From G965247475 sp965247475 (GTDB lineage: Bacteria; Chloroflexota; UBA11872), in the NCBI GenBank assembly GCA_965247475.1, contig OZ252016.1:248001-312000 (forward strand): a stretch of DNA of 64,000 bases. Reading direction: 5' to 3'. Shown here piece after piece: positions 1 through 8,280 of the stretch. The number at the start of each line of letters is the position of its first letter. The stretch's first letter is position 1. The notes beneath the pieces are model-generated. The model ran no database searches and was not told the DNA's origin. It saw only the letters and a program-made list of their open reading frames with translations. Position numbers and translations under genes: made by a program.

Positions 1-431
1 TCTCGTTCGATCCAGAGCCCGGCAGAGCGAACTCCATCCGCCCGAATCGTCGGGTGATGGCGTTCGCACCAAACGTCATCGTCCTCCGGAACGGAAGGCC
101 GCGGATGGTGTTCGGCGCCTCCGGCGGTCGCACCACGATCTCGTGCCAGGTCCACGTGATCTGCGGCGTTCTCGACTTTGGAATGAGCGCGCAGCAGGCA
201 ATTGAAGCGCCGCGCGTGCACTGCGAGACGCGTGACGCCTCGGTGGATCGTCGAGTCGGCGAGGATGTGCTGCGCGAGTTGCGGTCGCTCGGGCACGACA
301 TCCAGGTCGTGGAGGAGACGTTCCACTCCCCGTTCTTTGCCCGCCCGGTGACGATTGAAGTCCTACCCGGTGCGCAGGGTTACCGAAGCGGCATCTCAAA
401 CCTGCATCGGACCGCGGCCGTGGCCGTGTGA
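1..431 (+). CDS. ggt: Gamma-glutamyltransferase, C-terminal part (5' truncated by window edge)
   Basis: Open from the left edge to a TGA at 429-431. The frame begins at base 3 and reads FDPEPGRANS, then a Met-Ala-Phe-Ala-Pro stretch, then the small-subunit core of gamma-glutamyltranspeptidases: VFGASGGRTTIS (the Gly-Gly pair that forms the oxyanion region), GVLDFGMSAQQAIEAPRVH (the conserved 'AV..PR.H' segment) and a tail. This half of the Ntn-hydrolase transfers or hydrolyses gamma-glutamyl groups from glutathione and related compounds. The catalytic Thr and the large subunit lie upstream of the window and cannot be checked. Family assignment is good; substrate is unknown, since distant members are annotated as acylases. 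Confidence 0.85.
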   Translation, partial: SFDPEPGRANSIRPNRRVMAFAPNVIVLRNGRPRMVFGASGGRTTISCQVHVICGVLDFGMSAQQAIEAPRVHCETRDASVDRRVGEDVLRELRSLGHDIQVVEETFHSPFFARPVTIEVLPGAQGYRSGISNLHRTAAVAV

Positions 432-640
432 CGGATGGTCGAGCACTCTCGGGGCTGGCGGGTCCCAGACCCCATGCTGACAACGCCGATCGGCCTTCGT
501 AGCCCTATGTGTGACCTATCTCCCCGGTGTGTGCCCGCGACTCACAGTCGGCGTTTGCCGGTATTGACGCCAGCGCGGAAGATTGCGGCTATGGCGCGCG
601 TTCACGATCGAGCGGTCGCAAGCCCGGAGGTGAACGGACG

Positions 641-1930
641 ATGAGCGAACTGGCCCTGCTGGGCGGCGAACCGACGGTGACCATCGAACGGCCGCCCTGG
701 CCGCACGTCGGCGAGCCGGAGATCCGCGATCTCGAGGCCGCGATCGAGGCGTCGCATACCGACGTCACGTACCTCGACTCGATGCCCGGCGAAGGCCCCA
801 TCGCCACGTTCGAGGCCCACATGCGCGAGTACTTGGGCCGGGCGCACGCGGTGGCCAGCAACTCATGTGCCGCCGCGATCCAGATGGCCGTCTACGCGGC
901 CGGCGTCGGCGCGGGTGACGAGGTCGTGGTGTCGCCGTACACCTGGGGACAGACCGTCTCGCCGATCCTTCATCAGTTCGGAACCCCGGTCTTCGCCGAT
1001 ATCGACCCGGATTCGTTCACGATGCGCCCCGAAGCCGTGGAAGCGGCGATCACCGAGCGCACCAAGGCCATCGTCGTTGTCCACATCTACGGCCATCCGG
1101 CCGATATGGACCCGATCGTCGAGATCGGCCGCCGGCACGGCATACCGGTCATCGAAGACTGCGCCCAGGGGATGGGCGCGTTCTACAAGGGACGCGAGGT
1201 CGGGACGCTGGGCGATCTCGCCTGCTTCAGCTTTGGCAACGGCAAGCAGATCATCGGCGGCGACGGCGGCTGCGTGGTCACCGACGACGACATGATGTGG
1301 CACCGGCTGGTCGAGATTGGCTCCCACTCGCGGCGTCAGGCGCGCGACATCTCGGACCCCGAGGTGGCGCCGTACATCGACAACCTCACGTTCACCTTCC
1401 GCATGCACCCGTTGGCGTCCGTCATCGTGAACCGGCAGCTCGACTTCCTCGCCGAGTGGAATCGGGCCCGGCGTGCCAACCACCACCGGCTGTCGGCCGG
1501 GCTCAGCGACATTCCCTGCATCGAGCCCGTGGTCGAGGTGGACGGCACCGAGCACTGCTATCACAAGTACTGCCCGTCATTCATCGCCGACGAGGCCGGT
1601 GGTCTGACTCGCGAGACTTTCGTCGAGGCAGTCGCCGCCGAGGGCGTCCCCATCACCCTCGGCTACGTGCTTACGCCGATCTATCTCCGCCCGCGCTTTC
1701 AGGACCGGCGCTATTTCTTTGGCGACGGCCAGCCGTGGTCGCTGAACCCGCACGCCGGCGATCTCTACAACCCGGGCGACTGCCCGGTCACCGAGCACCG
1801 TTGTGCCGAGACCGAGCTCGAGGTCGTGGGGGCGGCGGCCCTCCGGGACGACCAGTCCGCGCTCATCGACCAGTATCTCGAGGCCTTCCACAAGGTGTGG
1901 GACCAGCGCGACGCGCTGGTCGCCCGCTAG
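641..1930 (+). CDS. DegT/DnrJ/EryC1/StrS family PLP-dependent aminotransferase
   Basis: 429 residues. ATG at 641 is preceded by GGAGG at 626-630; the frame stays open further upstream but those starts lack a ribosome site. Fold type I aminotransferase of the sugar-aminotransferase (DegT) family: the N-terminal 'LALLGGEP' opening, ASNSCAAAIQMA (phosphate-binding loop), VIEDCAQGMGA (Asp that contacts the pyridine nitrogen) and SFGNGKQIIGGDGG, whose Lys would bind PLP. Such enzymes aminate keto-sugars or keto-inositols. The neighbours are a gamma-glutamyltransferase and a Nudix hydrolase, with no polysaccharide or antibiotic cluster, so the substrate cannot be inferred. Length is slightly above the usual 370-400. 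Confidence 0.92.
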   Translation: MSELALLGGEPTVTIERPPWPHVGEPEIRDLEAAIEASHTDVTYLDSMPGEGPIATFEAHMREYLGRAHAVASNSCAAAIQMAVYAAGVGAGDEVVVSPYTWGQTVSPILHQFGTPVFADIDPDSFTMRPEAVEAAITERTKAIVVVHIYGHPADMDPIVEIGRRHGIPVIEDCAQGMGAFYKGREVGTLGDLACFSFGNGKQIIGGDGGCVVTDDDMMWHRLVEIGSHSRRQARDISDPEVAPYIDNLTFTFRMHPLASVIVNRQLDFLAEWNRARRANHHRLSAGLSDIPCIEPVVEVDGTEHCYHKYCPSFIADEAGGLTRETFVEAVAAEGVPITLGYVLTPIYLRPRFQDRRYFFGDGQPWSLNPHAGDLYNPGDCPVTEHRCAETELEVVGAAALRDDQSALIDQYLEAFHKVWDQRDALVAR

Positions 1931-1996
1931 GCTGATCGCGCCGCCGAATAGGTCGCCCCAGCGCCGTCCGCCGCGAGATGAGCAAGGGCGGCCGCG

Positions 1997-2476
1997 ATGA
2001 TCCGATCGTCCGTCTCAGCGCGCGTGATCCTGCTCGACCCGCGCGATCGTGTGCTGTTGTTGTGTTTCGGGGACTCGCGCGCTCGTGACAGCACTCCGTT
2101 CTGGTCGGCGCCCGGCGGCATGATCGAGTCGGGCGAGACGCACGAGCAGGCGGCCCGGCGCGAGCTCGCCGAGGAGACAGGTATTCGCGCGGCGCGCATC
2201 GGGCCTTGGGTGTGGAACCGACGCCACCTCGCCCCGTGGGCCGGGCGCTGGTACGACTGGCGGGAGCGGTACTTTCTCGCGCGCACGGCGGAAACCCATG
2301 CGCATGCCCGGGGCATGACGAAAGCTGAGCAACGCGACCTCGTGGAGCAGCGCTGGTGGGACATCGATGAGCTCGCGGCCTCCAACGAGGACTTTGCGCC
2401 GCGCCGGCTTGCCGATCTGCTCAGACCCCTGCTGGCCGGCCGCATTCCCGATGAGCCGATCGACGCCGGCGTCTGA
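1997..2476 (+). CDS. Nudix hydrolase
   Basis: 159 residues. The Nudix box is complete: GGMIESGETHEQAARRELAE followed by ETGI, fitting GX5EX7REUXEEXGU, so Mg-dependent pyrophosphohydrolase activity is expected. It begins with 'SSVSARVILLDPRDRVLLL', typical of the beta strand that starts the fold. Substrate cannot be told from sequence. It lies 66 bases after the aminotransferase and 55 bases before the start assigned to the methyltransferase, all on the same strand, so the three may be co-transcribed. Confidence 0.9.
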   Translation: MIRSSVSARVILLDPRDRVLLLCFGDSRARDSTPFWSAPGGMIESGETHEQAARRELAEETGIRAARIGPWVWNRRHLAPWAGRWYDWRERYFLARTAETHAHARGMTKAEQRDLVEQRWWDIDELAASNEDFAPRRLADLLRPLLAGRIPDEPIDAGV

Positions 2477-2531
2477 GTCGTTGAAGGGGTCGAACCCCCT
2501 GGGGCGCGAGTCCGCGACGCCTCCGCCGCGC

Positions 2532-3251
2532 ATGTACCACGACCTCGCGCACCTCTGGCCGCTGATCAGCCCGCCGGGGAACTACGAGGACGAGGCGCGG
2601 CAGTGGCGCGAGGCGCTCCGCGAATCGCTCGGCCCCGGTCGGCATCACCTGCTCGAGCTCGGCGTCGGCGGCGGCCACAACCTGTCGCATCTCACGTCCG
2701 AGTTCAACGCCACCGCGGTCGATATCTCGCCCGCCATGCTGGAGAACTCACGGCGCCTCAATCCCGGTGTTGAGCATTGCGTCGGCGACATGCGCACGGT
2801 GCGACTTGGCCGCACCTTCAATGCAGTGCTGATCCACGATGCGATCGCGTACCTGCGCAGCGAGGACGATCTCAGCGCCACCTTCATGACCGCCCGCGCC
2901 CATCTCGAACCGGGCGGCGTGCTCCTCATCGCGCCGGACTGGTTCCGTGAGACTTTCGCCCCCGGCGTGGAAGCGAGGGGGCCGCGTGTCGACGGCGGAA
3001 CCGAGCTCAGCTACGTGGAATACGTCCACGACCCCGATCCCGCCGACACCACGATCGAGTCGGTGTTCGTCTACCTCATCAAAACCGGCGGTGAGGTTCA
3101 GGTCGAAGTCGACCGCCACATTACCGGCCTCTTCCCGCGGTCCGTCTGGCTCGACCGCATGCACGGCGCGGGCTTCGACGCCGAGGCGTTCCCGCACCCG
3201 GTCCACGGCGACGGCCGACCGGGCCATCTCGTACGCGGCATCGCTCGCTGA
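2532..3251 (+). CDS. Class I SAM-dependent methyltransferase
   Basis: 239 residues from ATG 2532 (MYHDLAHLWPLISPP). The frame is open further upstream, but there it overlaps the Nudix gene and gives Arg/Pro-rich out-of-frame sequence, so the internal ATG is preferred. Motif I is LLELGVGGGHNLSHL, followed by an acidic 'TAVDIS.AML' strand and VEHCVGDMRTVRLGRTFNAV (motif II-III region). The opening matches the small 'Y..lA..y..l..' methyltransferases. A conserved acidic post-I residue is present, so the fold should bind SAM; substrate unknown. Confidence 0.85.
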   Translation: MYHDLAHLWPLISPPGNYEDEARQWREALRESLGPGRHHLLELGVGGGHNLSHLTSEFNATAVDISPAMLENSRRLNPGVEHCVGDMRTVRLGRTFNAVLIHDAIAYLRSEDDLSATFMTARAHLEPGGVLLIAPDWFRETFAPGVEARGPRVDGGTELSYVEYVHDPDPADTTIESVFVYLIKTGGEVQVEVDRHITGLFPRSVWLDRMHGAGFDAEAFPHPVHGDGRPGHLVRGIAR

Positions 3252-3347
3252 CGGACCCGCGCTCCCCGGCTCCTTCCGCGGAGCGTGGCCCGCGAGCCCC
3301 AATCGCATCCCTCGAAGCCGATCCGCCGGCGACGAGCAGCCCTCGCG

Positions 3348-4271
3348 TCAGAGCGTCCTGAGGTACGCAATGATCGACGCGAGCTGCTCTTCCGACAGCC
3401 GGTCTCCGAAGTCCTCCGGCATCAGGTCGGGCGCGAACCCTTCCACGATCTTCACGTTCGGGTTGAGGATCGATTCTCGTAGGTAGGCGTCGTCCACCAC
3501 CACGGCCGTCCCGTCTGACAGCTTCTCCATACGCCCGAAGAGTCCCTGCCAGGCCGGCCCCACGCCGGCGTCGCCGCCCAACGAGTGGCAAACCGTGCAC
3601 GCGTTGGCCTCCACAAGCTGCTGTCCGACGGCCGGATCCGGCGGCAGCGGGGTGGGCGTTGGCGTCGCCGTTGGTGTCGGCGTCGGCGTCGAGGTGGGCG
3701 TTGGCTCGGGAGTTGCGGTCGGAGTCGCCGTGGCCGTTGGCGCTGGCGTCGCGGTCGGGGTCGCCGTTGCGGTTGGAGTTGAGGTCGCTGTCGGCTCTGG
3801 TGTTGCGGCGGCGGCCTCGGTGGGGGCGGGCGCTGCCGCTGGAGTGACGTCCGCGGTGCGCTCGGGCGTCGGTTCAGGCGCCGCGGTCGGAGTTGAAGTC
3901 GCCGCTGGCTCTGGCGCCGCGGCAACGACCACGGTCGGGACGGGCGCTGGCGTGGGCGTCGCGATGGCGGTCGGGGTGGGCGACGCCGCTGGAACAGCGT
4001 CCGCCGTGCGCCCTGCCGTCGGTTCCGGTGCCGCGGTCGGCGTGACCGTCGGAGTCGACGTCGCCTCGGCCGCTGCCACCGGCGCTGCGGCCGGCTCGCG
4101 CGTCGTGTCCGCCGGGTCGACGGGCGCGGGCCCGCAGGCCGTCACCGCGGCGGCGCAAACGGCCAGCGTCGCGACCCAGCACGACGCCCGCCGTGTTGCG
4201 CTCCAGTGCCCGATTCGCGGTCGTCGCCCCGCCGTACTCGCTCCCCGTACTCGGAGCCGGTTGCGGCCCAT
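3348..4271 (-). CDS. Lipoprotein-type c-type cytochrome with long Thr/Pro/Ala/Val linker
   Basis: 307 residues. The N-terminus has a basic stretch, a short hydrophobic run (CWVATLAVCAAAVTAC) and a Cys at a lipobox-like site, so export and lipid anchoring are likely. Residues about 55-215 are almost only Thr, Pro, Ala, Val and Glu in repeated 'T-P-T-A/P-T-A' units: a flexible spacer. The last ~85 residues are a monohaem cytochrome c domain with a single haem site (NACTVCHSLGG), a downstream GPAWQGLFG and a Met ligand candidate in DLMPEDFGDRLSE. A cytochrome held away from the membrane by a long tether fits electron delivery on the cell surface. It is divergent from cfa. The low-complexity part is well read in one frame, but its exact start is uncertain. 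Confidence 0.85.
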   Translation of the reverse strand: MGRNRLRVRGASTAGRRPRIGHWSATRRASCWVATLAVCAAAVTACGPAPVDPADTTREPAAAPVAAAEATSTPTVTPTAAPEPTAGRTADAVPAASPTPTAIATPTPAPVPTVVVAAAPEPAATSTPTAAPEPTPERTADVTPAAAPAPTEAAAATPEPTATSTPTATATPTATPAPTATATPTATPEPTPTSTPTPTPTATPTPTPLPPDPAVGQQLVEANACTVCHSLGGDAGVGPAWQGLFGRMEKLSDGTAVVVDDAYLRESILNPNVKIVEGFAPDLMPEDFGDRLSEEQLASIIAYLRTL

Positions 4272-4448
4272 TCGCGTATTCGCACATGCCCGGCATTCGG
4301 CTTTCGCGTCGGTGCCCGACCCGTGCAGTATCGCGAACGCTCGGCCAATCGGTCGCGGCCCCTCCGTGCGCCGGCCAGGACGATTTGCTATGAATCAGCC
4401 CCGCGTCCGCGCCTGGGCTGGCCCATCGTCGCCAACCGCACCTCCCCG

Positions 4449-5570
4449 ATGGCCGTGACCAAATACGAAGACCTGACACGACGGCTGCTGGACACGGCCG
4501 GCATTCAGATCAACGGCCCGAATCCGTGGGACATCCAGGTTCATGATGAGCGGTTCTATCCGCGCCTGTTCTGCGAGGGCCGCCGCGGCCTCGGGGAGTC
4601 ATACATGGACGGCTGGTGGGACTGCGACCAACTCGACGAGCTCATCGCCCGCGCGCTCGCGGCCGGGGTTCAGGACAAGCTCCCACGCAATCTCAGCCTG
4701 CTGACGCTCCACCTGCGCGCGCGCTGGACCAACCGGCAGAGCAAGCGTGGCGCCTGGGCCGTGGCCGATCAGCACTACAACCTCGGCAACGATCTCTTCC
4801 AGTGCACGTTCGATGCCCGCCTCACCGGGAGCTGCGCCTACTGGAACGGCGTGAGCGATCTCGATGCCGCGCAGGATGCCAAGCTCGATCTGATTTGCCG
4901 CAAGCTTGGTCTCCGGCCCGGCGACACGGTCTTCGATATCGGTTGCGGCTGGGGCGCCTTCCTGGGCTTTGCGGCCGAGCGCTACGGAGCCGTGGGCACC
5001 GGCGTGACGATCTCCAGTGAGCAGGTCGACTACATCCGCGACCGCTACGCCGGGCTCCCCATCGACGTGCGGCTCATGGACTACCGCGACGCGACCGGAA
5101 CCTACGACCACCTGGTGTCCTGCGGCATGTTCGAGCACGTCGGGCCGAAGAACTACCGCACCTACTTCGAGGTCGCGCACTGCCTGCTCGAGGACGATGG
5201 CCTCTTTCTGCTGCACACGATCGGGTCGAATCGCTCACTGGAGGCCATCGACCCCTGGCTGGACAAGTACATCTTCGCGAACGGCGTCCTCCCCTCGATC
5301 CGGCAGATCGGCGCCGCGATCGAGGGCCTGTTCGTCATCGAGGATCTGCACAACTTCGGCGCCGACTACGACAAGACGCTCATGGCCTGGTATCGGAAAT
5401 TCGACGCGAATTGGCCCCGCATCGCCGACCGCTATGGCGAGCGCTTCCACCGCATGTGGCGCTTCTACCTGCTCGCCTGCGCCGGCGGGTTCCGCTCCCG
5501 CCACATTCAGCTCTGGCAAGCCGTACTGTCGAAATCCGGCGTCCCCGGCGGCTATACCTCCGCACGCTAG
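4449..5570 (+). CDS. cfa: Cyclopropane-fatty-acyl-phospholipid synthase family methyltransferase
   Basis: 373 residues from ATG 4449, close to the ~380 usual for the family; the open frame further upstream runs antisense to the cytochrome gene and is ignored. Uses SAM to add a methylene bridge to unsaturated acyl chains of membrane phospholipids. Signatures: N-terminal FCEGRRGLGESYMDGWWD, then VADQHYNLGNDLF, SCAYWNG, motif I VFDIGCGWGAFLGFAAERYG, TGVTISSEQ, and SCGMFEHVGPKNYRTYF with the active-site Glu/His region. The C-terminal segment (FNFGADYDKTLMAWYRKF-type) is present as LHNFGADYDKTLMAWYRKF. No clear ribosome site precedes the start. Confidence 0.93.
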   Translation: MAVTKYEDLTRRLLDTAGIQINGPNPWDIQVHDERFYPRLFCEGRRGLGESYMDGWWDCDQLDELIARALAAGVQDKLPRNLSLLTLHLRARWTNRQSKRGAWAVADQHYNLGNDLFQCTFDARLTGSCAYWNGVSDLDAAQDAKLDLICRKLGLRPGDTVFDIGCGWGAFLGFAAERYGAVGTGVTISSEQVDYIRDRYAGLPIDVRLMDYRDATGTYDHLVSCGMFEHVGPKNYRTYFEVAHCLLEDDGLFLLHTIGSNRSLEAIDPWLDKYIFANGVLPSIRQIGAAIEGLFVIEDLHNFGADYDKTLMAWYRKFDANWPRIADRYGERFHRMWRFYLLACAGGFRSRHIQLWQAVLSKSGVPGGYTSAR

Positions 5571-5589
5571 CGGCCGCGAGGCGCGCCAT

Positions 5590-5740
5590 TCCCGTGCACC
5601 CTAAGCTTGTCGAAGGGGCACTCCACACGTCATTTCGAGCGGAGCGCGGAATCTCACGGCCACCGGATCCGTGAGTTCCCTCGCCCATGCGGAGAGGGTT
5701 AGAGCTCGTCCTGAGCTTGCCGAAGGAGTGAGGGGTCTGG
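5590..5740. repeat. Composite dispersed intergenic repeat, locus A
   Basis: Between cfa and the next gene sit two repeat modules seen elsewhere in the window. One is the core CCTAAGCTTGTCGAAGG (5599-5615), followed by a 'GTCATTTCGAGCGGAGC...GGAATCTCACGGCC' type segment (about 5630-5665). The other is a 'TCCCTCGCCC...GGAGAGGGT...GTCCTGAGCTTGCCGAAGGAG' segment (about 5678-5735) that closely resembles 20960-21020. No coding frame is supported here. Confidence 0.7.
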
Positions 5741-5801
5741 CGCTGCCGCCGCGTGCGGTGAAAGAGACTTCCGCATTCGCGCCCGCATCGGGAGGTACAG
5801 A

Positions 5802-6338
5802 TTGGCCAAGCCCATCAGCGACGAGGCCGTACGCGCCAAGACCGGCAAGGTCTGGCGCGAGTGGTTCGCCGTCCTCGACGCCGAGGGCGCGGCCTCCATG
5901 GACCACATGACCATTGCGCGCCACCTCAGCCAAGAGCACGCCCTGTCGGGCTGGTGGAGTCAGATGGTCACGGTCGCCTATGAGCGGGCGCGCGGTCGAC
6001 GTGAGCGGCATCAGACCGCCCGCGGGTTCGAGGTCAGCGTCAGCAAGACCCTGCCCGTGCCCGTCGAGGCGCTGTACCGGGCGTGGAGCGACGAGGACCA
6101 GCGCCGCCGCTGGCTCGGCGACGACGAGCCCACCATCCGCAAGGCCACCGCCAACAAGTCGCTGCGCATCACCTGGATCGATGGTGACACCAACGTCGGT
6201 GTGCACGTCTACTCCAAGGGGGCGGCGAAGAGCACGGTGACCGTGCAGCACACCAAGTTGGCGGATCGCGATGAGGTGGAAGCCAAGCGCGCCTATTGGA
6301 AGACCGCGGTCGGCCGTCTGGCCGAGCAACTCACATAG
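5802..6338 (+). CDS. DUF4287 domain fused to SRPBCC (AHSA1-like) domain
   Basis: 178 residues. Starts at TTG 5802; GGAGGT at 5791-5796 gives a textbook spacing and decides the start. Residues ~8-66 match DUF4287 (RAKTGKVWREWFAVLD, HMTIARHLSQEH, SGWWSQMVTVAYERARG). Residues ~75-178 are a short SRPBCC/Bet v1-like domain (VSKTLPVPVEALYRAWSDED, RRRWLG, then a beta-rich part ending TVQHTKLADRDEVEAKRAYW). This pairing is a known arrangement; the SRPBCC fold makes a hydrophobic ligand pocket, but no ligand or enzyme activity is established. Convergent with the sulfatase downstream. Confidence 0.85.
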   Translation: MAKPISDEAVRAKTGKVWREWFAVLDAEGAASMDHMTIARHLSQEHALSGWWSQMVTVAYERARGRRERHQTARGFEVSVSKTLPVPVEALYRAWSDEDQRRRWLGDDEPTIRKATANKSLRITWIDGDTNVGVHVYSKGAAKSTVTVQHTKLADRDEVEAKRAYWKTAVGRLAEQLT

Positions 6339-6351
6339 GCGTCATCCGGTA

Positions 6352-6377
6352 GGTTGCGGCGGCTCGCCGCCGCAACC
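6352..6377. terminator. Hairpin between convergent genes
   Basis: Perfect 11-bp inverted repeat GGTTGCGGCGG / CCGCCGCAACC with a 4-base CTCG loop, 14 bases after the stop of the DUF4287-SRPBCC gene and ~100 bases from the end of the convergent sulfatase gene. No T-tract follows on either strand, so it is not a classical intrinsic terminator. It could still act as a two-way transcript end or mRNA-stabilising hairpin. Confidence 0.45.
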
Positions 6378-6475
6378 GTCGCGACGCATCGCCCCCCCGC
6401 GCCTCGTAGACCCGCCCTGCTTCGAGGCTTGGCCGGCGCGAGGCGAATCGATGCCCTGCGCACGGGCTGCTGCCG

Positions 6476-8014
6476 CTACGGCACCCCGTAGGCGAACCGC
6501 GCGCGCGGCGAGTGCGGATAGTCCTGTTCCATCAGCAGTTCCAGCAGTCGGTCTCGCATATCTCGCCGTGCCGCCGCGTAGCCGGCGTCGCCGGCGAGAT
6601 TTCGCTGCTCGTCCGGGTCCTCACGCAGGTGGAAGAGCTGCTCGCCGCCATGGCGCGGGTACACCGTGTAGCGCCACTCGTGCGTCCGCACCGTTCGGGC
6701 CCACCGGTCCGGCGTATGCGGAACCGTGTTGTTGTTGAAGTTCTCCACATACGCCGCGTCGCGCGGGCCGGTGGCGTCGCCCCGGCAGAGCGGAACCAGC
6801 GACCGCCCCGCGAACGTCTCGAACGTCCGATTGGGCGAGAGCTCGCCGCCCGGCCGCTTGGTCCGGTGGAACGTCGGCTGCGCGGCCTCCAAGCCGGCCA
6901 GCTTGTGAACGGTCGGCGCGATGTCCTCCAGCTGCACCAGCTCCGCACACGTCTGTCCGGCGGCCAGCCCCGGCCCCGCGATCATCAGCGGGACCCGCAC
7001 GCACGCGTCGTAGTGCATCGCGCCCTTGTGCAACAGGCCGTGGTCGTGCAGCAGCTCGCCGTGGTCCGATAGAAGAATCACGTACGCACGATCCGCCCGT
7101 CCGCTCGACTCCAGCGTGTCCAGCACCACCCCGAGCTGACGATCCAGATGGGTGATATCCGCCAGATAGTGCTGCCGGTCGCGTCGCCAATCCCTCGGCG
7201 GTGCCGCCGTGCCGCCCATGTCCTGGAACACGCGTGGACCCAACGGATCCCCCACCCATTCGGCCGCCAGCGGGATCGGGATCTCGTCCGCCGCGACATC
7301 GTCCAGGTATGCGCCCGGCGGCGAGAACGGCTCGTGCGGCTGCACATAGCTGATGTGTGCGAAGAGCGGCTGCGCCGCGTCCGTGGCCGTGATGAAGTCC
7401 ACCGCGTGCCCGGTGATCCAGTTGGTCTGCGAGACCTCCTCGGGGAACGGCAGCGCGTACGTGCCCGACCACAGATCGATCGATTCCATCCGCGCCGCCA
7501 GGTTCTCGCCGTCGGGACCGTGTTGTGCGAACCCGGGGAAGCTGCGCGCCCACACCGTGCTCAGCACGGCGTCCAGATGCTCCGGATGCTCGCGCGCCAC
7601 CCATTCCAGCCACTCGCCGCCGCGCGCGTCTTCGGTGATGTGCTGGACGTCGAACCCGTACGGCCGGTAGTCGGGATACAGCGACTCGTACTGCGGCCGC
7701 AGATGGAATTTGCCGAACGCGCCCGTCCGCCAGCCCGCCGCCTGCAGCGCCTGCATGAACGTCGGAATGCTCGGATCGAGCGAGTAGCCGTTCTGGAGCA
7801 CGCCGTGCCCGCGCGTCGCCAGCCCCGTGGCCAGCGTCGATCGCGCCGGGCTGCACAGCGCGTTGCTCGTGATCGTATTGGTGAACGTCGTGCCGCCGGC
7901 CCGCAGGCGCTTGACGTTCGGTGTCGGCGTCAAACCCTCGGACGCGGCCTCGAGCCACTTGGCCGCGAGCTGGTCGACCATGAACAACACGATGTCCGGC
8001 TTCCCGGTTGGCAT
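6476..8014 (-). CDS. Sulfatase (formylglycine type)
   Basis: 512 residues from ATG 8014, which has GAGAGGGG just upstream; the frame extends further 5' but that part is Arg/Pro-rich non-coding in character. Starts KPDIVLFMVDQLAAKW (metal-binding Asp region). The active-site motif is ALCSPARSTLATG, with Cys in the CxPxR consensus that is converted to formylglycine. Later YVILLSDHGELLHDHG supplies metal ligands (DHGE), then KGAMHYDACVRVPLMIAGPG. Hydrolyses sulfate esters. No signal peptide, so probably cytoplasmic, resembling choline-sulfatase/N-sulfoglucosamine-type family members. It needs a formylglycine-generating enzyme, not seen in the window. Confidence 0.92.
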   Translation of the reverse strand: MPTGKPDIVLFMVDQLAAKWLEAASEGLTPTPNVKRLRAGGTTFTNTITSNALCSPARSTLATGLATRGHGVLQNGYSLDPSIPTFMQALQAAGWRTGAFGKFHLRPQYESLYPDYRPYGFDVQHITEDARGGEWLEWVAREHPEHLDAVLSTVWARSFPGFAQHGPDGENLAARMESIDLWSGTYALPFPEEVSQTNWITGHAVDFITATDAAQPLFAHISYVQPHEPFSPPGAYLDDVAADEIPIPLAAEWVGDPLGPRVFQDMGGTAAPPRDWRRDRQHYLADITHLDRQLGVVLDTLESSGRADRAYVILLSDHGELLHDHGLLHKGAMHYDACVRVPLMIAGPGLAAGQTCAELVQLEDIAPTVHKLAGLEAAQPTFHRTKRPGGELSPNRTFETFAGRSLVPLCRGDATGPRDAAYVENFNNNTVPHTPDRWARTVRTHEWRYTVYPRHGGEQLFHLREDPDEQRNLAGDAGYAAARRDMRDRLLELLMEQDYPHSPRARFAYGVP

Positions 8015-8134
8015 TCGCCGTCCCCTCTCACCGCGGCCCGGTGGCCCGATCTTCAGGTCGGGATCCCACGACCGCCCGATCGTATGACGCGCCAGCCGTC
8101 CGCGCCCGCCGGCCCGACTATCGGGTCGAGATCG

Positions 8135-8280
8135 CACTGTCCTGAGTCCGTCGAAGGAGCCCTGCCCTTTTGCATGTCATTCCGAGGCGCAGCCGAGGAA
8201 TCTCATGGCTCCCGGACCAGCGAAGGCCCGGCGGCCCTACCCTTAGCCGATGCCCCAGGTTGCGAGCAGCCCGGGAGCTG
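8135..8280. repeat. Dispersed repeat, locus B
   Basis: The intergenic stretch between the sulfatase start and the 3' end of fdhA contains GTCCTGAGTCCGTCGAAGGA (8139-8158) directly followed by a 'CATGTCATTCCGAGGCGCAGCCGAGGAATCTCATGGC' type module (about 8172-8208). This is the same two-module order as at 54.5 kb. No gene is supported in this stretch. Confidence 0.65.

Noticed and set aside
3595..4458. Plus-strand Gly/Val/Ala-rich frame (PE-PGRS or silk-like)
   Set aside because: It is the antisense reading of the Thr/Pro/Ala linker of the cytochrome gene, which has a signal peptide and haem motif on the minus strand.
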